Source: an uncultured Balneola sp. (lineage in GTDB: Bacteria > Bacteroidota > Rhodothermia > Balneolales > Balneolaceae). Taken from it: a stretch of DNA of 64,000 bases. The notes under the pieces are model-generated. The model saw only the letters and a list, made by a program, of their open reading frames with translations. It did not search any database and was not told the origin of the DNA. Location of the stretch: NCBI GenBank assembly GCA_902529365.1, contig CABZWK010000002.1:62001-126000 (forward strand), read 5' to 3'. Below are positions 56,613 to 64,000 of the stretch, piece by piece. The first letter of the stretch is position 1. Each line of letters starts with the position of its first letter. A program made the position numbers and the translations under genes.

Positions 56613-57203
56613 TTACAGATATTGCTGAATCTCTAATGCTATGGATTCAATAGGATGAGCCCCATCTAATACGATGAATCGAGGGTGCTCTTTGACCATG
56701 AGCTCATACCCCTCAAATACTCGGGTGTAGAATTCATTACCCGCCATTTCCATTCGGTCTCGGGCGCGTTCTGATCGCCTCTGCGATGCTAAATTTAAAG
56801 GCAAACGTAAATAAAAGGTGAGATCGGGTATTAGGCCATGCGAAGCCACTTTATTCAATGTAACAATTTCTTTTAAAGGTAAAACTGATCGACCATACCC
56901 CTGGTACGCTATTGTTGAATCATAAAATCGATCTAGAATAACTACTGACCCATTCTCCAAATCAGGGATTATTTTTTCCTGTACTAATTGTGCGCGAGCC
57001 GCTGAGAACAAGAGCAATTCCGAGATGGCAGATATATCATTCTTTGAATCTAAAAGTAAAGATCGTATTTCTTCGGCAATGTACGCTCCCCCTGGTTCCC
57101 TATATACTTGTACATGTTTCCCTTTATCTTCAAGGTACTGCTTCAATAAATTGATTTGGGTTGATTTACCACAACCATCTATGCCTTCGAATGTTATTAG
57201 CAT
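56613..57203 (-). CDS. tmk: Thymidylate kinase
   Basis: 196 residues. The P-loop EGIDGCGKST is near the N-terminus, DRFYDSTIAYQGYG gives the DR motif, and the basic lid RRSERARDRME matches the type with LID arginines. It phosphorylates dTMP to dTDP. It begins ten bases after the PspC gene stop. Confidence 0.96.
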   Translation of the reverse strand: MLITFEGIDGCGKSTQINLLKQYLEDKGKHVQVYREPGGAYIAEEIRSLLLDSKNDISAISELLLFSAARAQLVQEKIIPDLENGSVVILDRFYDSTIAYQGYGRSVLPLKEIVTLNKVASHGLIPDLTFYLRLPLNLASQRRSERARDRMEMAGNEFYTRVFEGYELMVKEHPRFIVLDGAHPIESIALEIQQYL

Positions 57204-57213
57204 GTTTGAGTGA

Positions 57214-58053
57214 TTACCATTTTTCCGGATAGTCCAGATCCAAGGGTTCTTTATTCAATATCAAACTAAGTGCTATATATATAAATAAACTTGAACCCCA
57301 TCCCATAAAAAAGGCCAAAACAAAAATAGAACGCACCCACATAGTTCCTATTCCGAAAAAATCGGCTAGACCACCACAAACACCCCAAAGTTTCTTGTCA
57401 TTCCTTGACTTATAAAGTCGCTTTGATCTTCTTTGTTGAAAATAACCCCAAGAATAAGTGGTTGAATCTGCTTGAAAGGTATTGGTTCTGCCACGCTCGG
57501 TATATGGTTTGTTTTTATCGTATTGAGTGTTACCCGATGACGAAGGCTTTGAATCACCTGAACCAAAAACATCAAAATCTTTAGTACCAACCTGCTTATT
57601 AGTTGCCGAGTGATATTTATTATACTGAGAAGCTTGTTTTGAATCAGAACCGAATCCCTCATACCGGAGTGGTTCATTAGGATAATATTGCCCCCCAAAC
57701 ACATCCTCTTTAATTTTATTTTTTTTACTTTTCTTTGGTTTTTTTTCACCTATAAAGCGACTACTGACTGCGGTAAGTAGTAAAAAAATACCGCCTAGGA
57801 ACGGAAGAGCATCAATAGACTGAGGTCCAAAATCCAAACCCATTCTGAATAAAATAAACCAGAAGGTTGTTAGTACTATAAATGCACCCGAAATGGTAGC
57901 TGAGTTAATATAACTAGGTTTTTTTTCTTGTTCTTTCCCTAAGAAATCTTCGAGTGTGTGGTCTAGGGAACTCTTGCTAAAAGGTATTTCTTGTTTTGTT
58001 GTACTATCAGTTGTACCAGGGAATCTAAAGGATTTATTTTTTGTCTTGAACAT
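57214..58053 (-). CDS. PspC-domain membrane protein
   Basis: 279 residues. The N-terminal 45 residues are polar. Two transmembrane segments (about 50-95) follow, then a long lysine-, serine- and tyrosine-rich linker (about 100-205). The C-terminal PspC domain (KRLYKSRNDKKLWGVCGGLADFFGI) includes two more membrane segments. PspC domains sense or respond to envelope stress. The extra N-terminal membrane pair and disordered linker are not part of classical PspC. Neighbours are tmk and 5-formyl-THF cyclo-ligase, which give no functional hint. Confidence 0.85.
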   Translation of the reverse strand: MFKTKNKSFRFPGTTDSTTKQEIPFSKSSLDHTLEDFLGKEQEKKPSYINSATISGAFIVLTTFWFILFRMGLDFGPQSIDALPFLGGIFLLLTAVSSRFIGEKKPKKSKKNKIKEDVFGGQYYPNEPLRYEGFGSDSKQASQYNKYHSATNKQVGTKDFDVFGSGDSKPSSSGNTQYDKNKPYTERGRTNTFQADSTTYSWGYFQQRRSKRLYKSRNDKKLWGVCGGLADFFGIGTMWVRSIFVLAFFMGWGSSLFIYIALSLILNKEPLDLDYPEKW

Positions 58054-58083
58054 GCTTAATAATACGATAAAATTGAGACTAGG

Positions 58084-58674
58084 TTACAATAAATGAATCC
58101 CTTTCTCGCTTATAAAACCATCCAAAGCTACATCCCATGGATCTTTGGGCAAAGAGCATACGTTAAAGCCATCTGCAAGTAACCCAATTTTAAGGGTTGA
58201 GTGAGGGATTTCGGATAAAAACCCATCGTAATATCCAACACCATACCCCAGCCTAGTCCCATGTTTATCAAGAGCTAGTAAAGGCACCAAGACTAGATCT
58301 AGGAGTTGTAAATTAGCCTTTATTTCAGAAACAGGTTCGGGCACACCCCAGTCATTTTCTTTAACCTCATTTACATCCAGTAAATAACTATGTCTTAGTT
58401 GCCTATTCGCTTCCATGATAGGTACTACCGTCTTTTTACCTTGAGCTAAGCAGTATTTGATAATCTCATGAGTATCGACCTCCCTATGTTTAGCAATGGA
58501 GATGTAACTATGTACTATTTCCGCTTGTTTAAAAACATCCCATCCAATCAAATTCTTACGAATACCTTCATTGGAACTTTCCCACTCTCTTTTTTTAAGG
58601 TTAATTCTTTTACTTTTAAAATGCGTCCTTAATGATTGTTTGAATGATTTGGTTCTTAAATTCATAACCAACAT
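58084..58674 (-). CDS. 5-formyltetrahydrofolate cyclo-ligase
   Basis: 196 residues (ATG 58674, or 58665 three codons later). The signature GTRLGYGVGYYDGFL near the C-terminus forms the ATP and substrate loop, and a basic N-terminus precedes the VHSYISIAKHREVDT strand. It converts 5-formyl-THF to 5,10-methenyl-THF, returning stored folate to the one-carbon pool used by metF and metH nearby. It lies seven bases after bshC. Confidence 0.93.
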   Translation of the reverse strand: MLVMNLRTKSFKQSLRTHFKSKRINLKKREWESSNEGIRKNLIGWDVFKQAEIVHSYISIAKHREVDTHEIIKYCLAQGKKTVVPIMEANRQLRHSYLLDVNEVKENDWGVPEPVSEIKANLQLLDLVLVPLLALDKHGTRLGYGVGYYDGFLSEIPHSTLKIGLLADGFNVCSLPKDPWDVALDGFISEKGIHLL

Positions 58675-58681
58675 ATACTAA

Positions 58682-60457
58682 TTAAAGGTCGATTATGTAA
58701 TGTTGAGAGATGTCGGTCTCATAATCCAGTAATTCACGCAATAGATCCTGCCAAAAATTCTTTCCATAATGGAGCATGAAATAAGTTGGATGTAGTACGC
58801 GCTCCATAGGTCCTTTTGGAAATAAATAGGACTGAAGAAAATGTAATTGTCCTAATTCACGCTCAAATTTCGATTCATGAACCTGTTTAGCTTTTTTCTT
58901 AAGCGATTGAATGGCCTTATGAATGTCATTTTCTGTCTTTCCTATTGACCCTTCCAAGGTTGGATCAAATGAGAGAATATCAAGAGCCTGAGAACGGTAA
59001 TATTGAAGCATATTAAGCTCTAAATCATCGATTTTAGCGTCCGGAAACTGCTCGGCTAAGCTAGCCAACCAATTATTCTTCAGTGTAGAAGAGCTGGCTT
59101 GATAACGAGCCAGTGAAAATGGAAATTTTTCCATTAATCGATGAACTTTTTTCTCGCGTATAGTTGCAGAAAAACGAGGTATAAGGATGGGCATATCCAT
59201 GCCAAAGAACTCATACATCGTTTTCATTTGACCATGATATGCTATTTCTGCTGGACCACCCACATAGGCAATAACAGGTAGTAAATGATCTTGAAGGATA
59301 GGTCGTAAAAATACATTAGGCGAAAACTTTTCCGGATGCAACTTAGTAAGCTTTTTGAGTTCATCATGAGTCAATGTTTTTGATACACCATTTTGCTGGA
59401 AGGAATGCGAATTAGTTGAATCACGATATAATTTAACTCGCTTAGCCTCCTCATTGAACACAAACCATTGACTATCCATTACAGTTACCTGACTCTGCCC
59501 TGTCTTTTCAATTACACATGCGGTTTGATTTTTTAGCAATTCCGTAATCGAATAATCATTGGTTACCGCTTTCTGTATTATTGGGCTAAGGAGCTTTTTA
59601 ATACTTCCGTGATTACTGCCAGCTATTAAAAAATCGTATCCGTCAAATACATTAGTAATCCACTGAGAAAAGTTTTGCGAGTGAGTCTTATCCTCAGAAT
59701 AAGCCTCTTTGGCTTCTTCTAAAAAGGATTCAATCCAAGTATTCTTCCTGAATAGGGCACTTGGCTTGATGTTCTTGCGATCTAACTGCTCTTCTGATTT
59801 ATCTGTTGTTGCTTGTTCATTAAAATATTGCTTGCTTAACCAATCAAAGAATTCATTTGTAACAAGAGGGCTATCCCCTTTAATCTGACCAACGGGCATT
59901 CCAACTTGTTGTTTCAACAACTCCTGTTTAACATCCGCATGGAATTGACGAACTAACGATTCATGCTCGAAATAGCCTAAATCATTAGAAGATTGATACC
60001 AATTAATTTGATTAATTTCAGCATAATCATGATCCTCATCAGCCAGCCAGAATACCGGAATAACAGTTTTAGCTAGTTCTTTCGAGATACGTTTACTCCA
60101 TTGTATGGCACTCATTAGTTTGAAATAGGTATAAAGTGGCCCACCATACCATGAAAGTTGTTGTCCTGTGACTACACAATAACAATCTTCCTGTAATAAT
60201 CTAGTTCGAAGAGTTTCCTGTGATTCAACAATACCTAAGTATTGGTGAAGCTCTTTAAGCGCCTCGACTATTTCTGCTCTTGAGCTAGTAAAAGTCGATT
60301 CTAAAGAGTTAACTTTTTTGTTAGATATATCTTTTAATGTATTGCTAGATAATGGAAAAAAACTATAAAAAGATTCTAATTTAGAATCGCCCTTTGTGTA
60401 GTTTGATAAGAAGGAATCGGGATGTAAGTCAGAAAAAGGAATGGGGCTAAATTTCAC
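58682..60457 (-). CDS. bshC: Bacillithiol biosynthesis cysteine-adding enzyme BshC
   Basis: 591 residues, slightly longer than Bacillus BshC. Diagnostic segments are CVVTGQQLSWYGGPLYTYFK, IPVFWLADEDHDYAEINQ and a C-terminal LHPTYFMLHYG. BshC ligates cysteine to glucosaminyl-malate, the last step of bacillithiol synthesis, so this organism probably uses bacillithiol as its low-molecular-weight thiol. bshA and bshB are not in the window. It sits seven bases after the bifunctional nuclease gene. Confidence 0.94.
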   Translation of the reverse strand: MKFSPIPFSDLHPDSFLSNYTKGDSKLESFYSFFPLSSNTLKDISNKKVNSLESTFTSSRAEIVEALKELHQYLGIVESQETLRTRLLQEDCYCVVTGQQLSWYGGPLYTYFKLMSAIQWSKRISKELAKTVIPVFWLADEDHDYAEINQINWYQSSNDLGYFEHESLVRQFHADVKQELLKQQVGMPVGQIKGDSPLVTNEFFDWLSKQYFNEQATTDKSEEQLDRKNIKPSALFRKNTWIESFLEEAKEAYSEDKTHSQNFSQWITNVFDGYDFLIAGSNHGSIKKLLSPIIQKAVTNDYSITELLKNQTACVIEKTGQSQVTVMDSQWFVFNEEAKRVKLYRDSTNSHSFQQNGVSKTLTHDELKKLTKLHPEKFSPNVFLRPILQDHLLPVIAYVGGPAEIAYHGQMKTMYEFFGMDMPILIPRFSATIREKKVHRLMEKFPFSLARYQASSSTLKNNWLASLAEQFPDAKIDDLELNMLQYYRSQALDILSFDPTLEGSIGKTENDIHKAIQSLKKKAKQVHESKFERELGQLHFLQSYLFPKGPMERVLHPTYFMLHYGKNFWQDLLRELLDYETDISQHYIIDL

Positions 60458-60464
60458 GATATAC

Positions 60465-61043
60465 TTAACCTTTTAGTCGTTGTATTTGATCTCTCAAACT
60501 GGCCGCTTTTTCATAATTTTCAGTTTCTATCGCTATCTGCAATTGTTCATGAAGCAATTCAAGTGGGCTCTTCTCTTCTTCAGTTGTATGCTTATTTGGT
60601 TTTTTCGTCGGATTCGTGTGACCCTCCTTGGTGGGGTTATCTTCGTGCTCTACCCCTGCTTCTTCCAACAAAAGCTCATCAACATAAATAGGACAAGAAA
60701 AACGAACCGCTAGGGCAATAGCATCACTAGGTCGGGCATCGACTTTATGATGGGAAATTGGACCTTTAATAGAAATATTGGCATAATAGGTACCTTCTTT
60801 TAAATGATGAACTACTACATATTCAATTTGACCGCCTAAATCAGTTATTATTTGCATAGTCAAATCATGTGTCATCGGTCTAGGTGGCTTTATTTGTTCC
60901 ATTTGCAATGCGATTGATTGCGCTTCATAGGCCCCAATAATGATGGGTAGACGCCGATTTCCACCTGCTTCAATTAAGATAAGAGCATACGCAGACGTTG
61001 TCCTAGTACTCGTGGTAAGCCCAAAAATTTCCATTTCGACCAT
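60465..61043 (-). CDS. Bifunctional nuclease (BFN/DUF151) domain protein with C-terminal UVR motif
   Basis: 192 residues. The BFN domain occupies about 1-130 (LPIIIGAYEAQSIALQ, then VDARPSDAIALAVRF). A charged linker follows, and a UvrB/UvrC-type motif is at about 158-192 (LHEQLQIAIETENYEKAASLRDQI). The combination occurs widely in Bacteroidota. Nuclease activity was described for plant BFN proteins; the bacterial role is unsettled, and the UVR motif suggests contact with a UvrA- or ClpC-like partner (inference). It heads the group continuing into bshC. Confidence 0.9.
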   Translation of the reverse strand: MVEMEIFGLTTSTRTTSAYALILIEAGGNRRLPIIIGAYEAQSIALQMEQIKPPRPMTHDLTMQIITDLGGQIEYVVVHHLKEGTYYANISIKGPISHHKVDARPSDAIALAVRFSCPIYVDELLLEEAGVEHEDNPTKEGHTNPTKKPNKHTTEEEKSPLELLHEQLQIAIETENYEKAASLRDQIQRLKG

Positions 61044-61135
61044 GAATTCAGCGACTAATGTATGTGCTTTAGCAGTATCAGTTTCGCATTGGATACCGCT
61101 TATAAAGTAAACGTTAATCCATTTTGCATATACTG

Positions 61136-61143
61136 CAAAGATA
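61136..61143 (-). promoter_or_regulatory. Candidate Bacteroidota -7 promoter element upstream of the BFN gene
   Basis: The minus strand reads TATCTTTG here, an exact fit to the Bacteroidota -7 consensus TAnnTTTG. It lies 92 bases upstream of the BFN start and just after metF. About 19 bases further upstream is TTTAG, only a partial match to the -33 TTTG element. It would start the BFN-bshC-cyclo-ligase-PspC-tmk transcript. Confidence 0.35.
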
Positions 61144-61161
61144 GCATTATTTAAGGTCGAA

Positions 61162-62118
61162 CTAAAATACCTCTTGAGCTACTTTATAGACCGACTCACT
61201 CTTACCCATTGAATAATAATGTAAGGTGGGAACACCAAATTCAATGAGCTCCTTTGATTGCTGTATAGCCCATTCAATCCCAATTACTTTTGCCTGATCG
61301 TTATTTTTGGCCTTTTCTAGTGCATTGGTTAAATCATAAGGTAAATCGATGTGAAATATCTGTGGTATGATCGTAAGTTGTCGTAGTGATGTTATTGGCT
61401 TTAAACCTGGTACTATAGGTATACTAATGTTCATTTCCCGGCATTTAGTAACAAAGTCAATGTATTTTTGAGTATCAAAAAACATCTGAGTGACGATATA
61501 GTCGGCCCCTTTTTCCACTTTTTGTTTTAAATACTTCATATCCAATTCTAAGTTGGGAGCCGCCATATGCTTTTCTGGATAACCAGATACCCCAATACAA
61601 AAATCTGAGTGATGGGCTTGCTCGAGTTCATCATCCAGGAATATACCCCGATTTAAATCTACCACCTGTTCTACTAACTCGGAAGCGTATGCATGTCCAC
61701 CTACCTCTGGCTTAAAGTCTCGATCTGGTTTACGTGCATCACCTTGAAGCAACATAATATTATCAATGCCTAAAAAATTTAGATCGATCAACGCATTTTC
61801 TGTCTCTTCTTTTGTGAACCCACCGCAAATTATATGGGGCACTGCATCTATTTTATATTTGTTTTGGAGTGCTGCACAAATACCCACCGTACCAGGTCGT
61901 TTACGTACCGTTTTTCGTTCCATAAATCCGTTGGAAAGTTTTTTATATTCAAACTCTTCACGGTGATAGGTTACGTCTATAAAAGGTGGATTAAACTCCA
62001 TTAGGGGATCTATATGATCGAAAAGAGTTTGTATATGTTGTCCTTTTAGTGGAGGTAAAACCTCAAAGCTAAATAGGGTTGTATCAAAAGCGTTTTCAAA
62101 GTATTGCGTTATTTTCAT
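61162..62118 (-). CDS. metF: 5,10-methylenetetrahydrofolate reductase
   Basis: 318 residues, the bacterial single-domain TIM barrel with FAD. Segments include FSFEVLPPL with the catalytic Glu, LLQGDARKPD and GADYIVTQMFFD. It reduces methylene-THF to methyl-THF, the methyl donor for MetH. The gene starts two bases after the metH stop, so both are on one transcript. Confidence 0.97.
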   Translation of the reverse strand: MKITQYFENAFDTTLFSFEVLPPLKGQHIQTLFDHIDPLMEFNPPFIDVTYHREEFEYKKLSNGFMERKTVRKRPGTVGICAALQNKYKIDAVPHIICGGFTKEETENALIDLNFLGIDNIMLLQGDARKPDRDFKPEVGGHAYASELVEQVVDLNRGIFLDDELEQAHHSDFCIGVSGYPEKHMAAPNLELDMKYLKQKVEKGADYIVTQMFFDTQKYIDFVTKCREMNISIPIVPGLKPITSLRQLTIIPQIFHIDLPYDLTNALEKAKNNDQAKVIGIEWAIQQSKELIEFGVPTLHYYSMGKSESVYKVAQEVF

Positions 62119-62120
62119 AG

Positions 62121-64000
62121 TTAAGCAGGCTGTTTATTAGATTTTTTAGTAGAGGTTTTCTTTGGTTCATAGCTAAGATGCGAACGAAGCCAACTTTCTG
62201 TTTCCTCGACAGACATATCTTTACGTGCACTGTAATTACATACCTGATCATGTTGAATGTTACCAAGGGCAAAGTATCGAGAATCGGGATGGGAGATATA
62301 AAAACCACTTACCGAACTCGCTGGCAACATAGCAAGTGATTCTGTAAGACTAATCCCAATTCGTTCTGGCACTCCGAGCAATGAAAAGAGTTTCCATTTT
62401 TCGGTATGATCAGGACACGCTGGGTACCCGGGTGCAGGACGAATACCCTCATACTGTTCGGCAATAAGCGCTTCTTTGTCAACCGCTTCATGACTATAGC
62501 CCCAGTATTCTGTGCGTACTTTATAATGTAAATATTCTGCAAATGCCTCCGCTAAACGATCGGCTAAAGCTTTCACAAGTATAATAGAATAGTCATCCGA
62601 ATTAGCTTCAAATTCATCGATTAATGCAGAAATATTCAAACCTGCTGTGACAGCAAACAACCCTAAATAATCCACTCTGCCCTGATCCTTTGGACTAATA
62701 AAATCGGCTAGTGAACTGTTGGGTTGTCCACTTCGCTTTTTGGCTTGCTGTCGGAGAAACTCAAATCGTTGGATAGGTTCAATCTTTCCCAGAGTTAGTT
62801 CCTGTTCACTGTAAGCAGGATATAATTCGACTGATTCGTGAGTTCTGAGAGCAGGATATATACCAAATATTCCTTTCGCAGTCTGTGGGCAGTCGCTACG
62901 CATCCGATCTAATATCACCTGTGCATCCTTCCACAATTCTGTAGCCTGCTCGCCAACGACATGATCCTGCAGAATGACGGGGTATTTTCCGGTAAGCATC
63001 CATGTCTTAAAGAATGGAGTCCAATCAATAAAGGGAATTAACTCGTCTATGCTCTCTAATTCTAGTTGATGAGTACCCTGTATCTTAGGTTTTCTAGGTT
63101 CATAGTTTGCCCAATCTGTTGTCCATTTATTAGCCCTAGCATGATCTAAATCAATATATTCTTTCTTTTGGGTCCTTCCACCATATTGCAGCCTCATTTG
63201 CTCATATTCGGCTTTAATCTTGGCTAAATAAACAGGGCCATATTCAGCGCTTAAGAGATCATTACTTACGGTCACAGCTCGGGATGCATCTGAAACATGG
63301 ATAACCCCAGGTTCGTATGCTGGTTCAATTTTAACGGCGGTGTGTAGTTTGGAAGTAGTTGCCCCACCAATTAAAAGCGGCATGCTAAGACCGGTTTTCT
63401 TCATTTCCTGAGCAACATCGACCATTTCATCGAGGGATGGGGTAATTAAGCCGCTAAGCCCAATCATAGCCACATTATGCTCAATAGCAGCTTCAATAAT
63501 CTTGTGCGTGGGTACCATGACTCCGAGATCAATTACATCGTAATTATTACAGGCAAGTACCACTCCTACTATATTTTTTCCAATATCATGAACATCCCCT
63601 TTTACCGTTGCGAGTAACACTTTGGTACGTGAAGTATCTTGTTTGAGAAGTTCTTTTTCAGCTTCTAAATAAGGGGTTAGATGGGAAACTGCTTGTTTCA
63701 TAACCCTTGCACTTTTAACCACTTGTGGTAAAAACATTTTTCCTTCGCCAAAGAGATCTCCAACTACGTTCATCCCATCCATTAAAGGACCCTCTATGAC
63801 TTCTAGAGGCGAGGAGAAATGGAGTCGTGCTTCTTCAACATCATCGATGATAAACTCGGTTATTCCTTTGATCAAGGCATGCTCTAAACGCTTGCTCACC
63901 CCTTCTTCTCTCCAAGCGAGTTGAACTTTTTCTTTAACTTGTCCGTCATCCTTATACGAATCGGCTAAATCTAAGAGTCGCTCAGTTGCATCCTCACGCT
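62121..64000 (-). CDS. metH: Cobalamin-dependent methionine synthase, C-terminal part (5' end outside window)
   Basis: The frame is open from the right edge ([16 protein letters not shown]) to 62121, about 626 residues. An internal GTG at 63899 is not the true start. Present are the four-helix cap domain, the B12-binding domain with [19 protein letters not shown] (the lower-ligand His in DxHxxG) and [11 protein letters not shown], and the activation domain with [19 protein letters not shown] that binds SAM. The homocysteine and folate domains lie beyond the edge. It transfers a methyl group from methyl-THF to homocysteine through cobalamin and is paired with metF. Confidence 0.97.
   Translation of the reverse strand, partial: REDATERLLDLADSYKDDGQVKEKVQLAWREEGVSKRLEHALIKGITEFIIDDVEEARLHFSSPLEVIEGPLMDGMNVVGDLFGEGKMFLPQVVKSARVMKQAVSHLTPYLEAEKELLKQDTSRTKVLLATVKGDVHDIGKNIVGVVLACNNYDVIDLGVMVPTHKIIEAAIEHNVAMIGLSGLITPSLDEMVDVAQEMKKTGLSMPLLIGGATTSKLHTAVKIEPAYEPGVIHVSDASRAVTVSNDLLSAEYGPVYLAKIKAEYEQMRLQYGGRTQKKEYIDLDHARANKWTTDWANYEPRKPKIQGTHQLELESIDELIPFIDWTPFFKTWMLTGKYPVILQDHVVGEQATELWKDAQVILDRMRSDCPQTAKGIFGIYPALRTHESVELYPAYSEQELTLGKIEPIQRFEFLRQQAKKRSGQPNSSLADFISPKDQGRVDYLGLFAVTAGLNISALIDEFEANSDDYSIILVKALADRLAEAFAEYLHYKVRTEYWGYSHEAVDKEALIAEQYEGIRPAPGYPACPDHTEKWKLFSLLGVPERIGISLTESLAMLPASSVSGFYISHPDSRYFALGNIQHDQVCNYSARKDMSVEETESWLRSHLSYEPKKTSTKKSNKQPA

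Noticed and set aside
57366-57749. 127-residue open frame on the same strand as the PspC gene
   Set aside because: It is a second frame of the lysine-rich linker of the PspC protein, with no recognisable domain or start context.
63800-63899. GTG at 63899 as the start of metH
   Set aside because: The frame continues upstream to the window edge with typical MetH sequence ([13 protein letters not shown]), so the gene is truncated by the window.
1-64000. CRISPR array, insertion sequence, prophage or known defence system
   Set aside because: No array of short direct repeats, transposase, integrase or defence-gene signature was found on either strand.

Overview
The window is AT-rich, densely packed chromosomal DNA from the FCB group of bacteria, most likely Bacteroidota or the related Balneolota. 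That assignment is inferred from gene content: PorV/PorQ-family outer-membrane proteins, a beta-propeller protein with a FlgD-like C-terminal domain, DUF4837, DUF5777 and DUF2723 proteins, bacillithiol synthesis (BshC), a bifunctional-nuclease/UVR protein, a Bacteroidota-type YbeY and a KLSTS-type methionyl-tRNA synthetase. No tRNA, rRNA, insertion sequence, phage gene or CRISPR array was seen. Most of the window is core genome.

Layout. 1-9.4 kb (+): the 3' end of threonine synthase, an SGNH hydrolase, a lipoprotein esterase, an RNase D-like exonuclease, metG, a GH13 debranching-type enzyme, an NSS transporter and efp. 9.5-15.2 kb (+): accB-accC, gcvH, guaA and an LpoA-like TPR/binding-protein fusion. 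The last gene converges on mltG (-). An HD-domain gene follows (-). 17-22 kb (+): a c-type cytochrome lipoprotein, a YceI protein, a DUF5777 barrel, a PagL-like lipid A deacylase, a cyclophilin, a voltage-sensing K+ channel with a zinc ribbon, and a repeat-protein gene broken by one in-frame amber codon. 22-31.3 kb: a second NSS transporter (-), then a DUF2723 membrane protein, an unrecognised gene, ybeY, DUF445, a subtilisin-like lipoprotein and a SpoU methyltransferase (+).

31.3-40.6 kb (-): a complete tryptophan operon, trpE-trpS-trpG-trpD-trpC-trpF-trpB-trpA, followed by a DUF4837 lipoprotein. trpS sits inside the operon. A leader with a strong intrinsic terminator but no Trp codon precedes trpE, which suggests attenuation by a mechanism other than a Trp leader peptide. 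40.6-50.4 kb (+) is the most accessory-looking part. It holds a lipoprotein, a beta-propeller protein and two PorV/PorQ-like barrels, then a glycosyltransferase, flippase, NodB-like protein and second glycosyltransferase. These read as a surface-protein plus surface-glycan module.

50.4-64 kb (-): aroE-pgeF-dxr-rseP-psd-pssA is a tightly overlapping operon whose first start codon abuts a terminator. Behind it lie an SRPBCC gene, then tmk, a PspC protein, 5-formyl-THF cyclo-ligase, bshC and a bifunctional nuclease. metH (partial) and metF end the window and link folate one-carbon units to methionine.

No obviously new defence or mobile system is present. The best candidates for new biology are the trp leader RNA, the surface module and the interrupted 16-residue-repeat protein.
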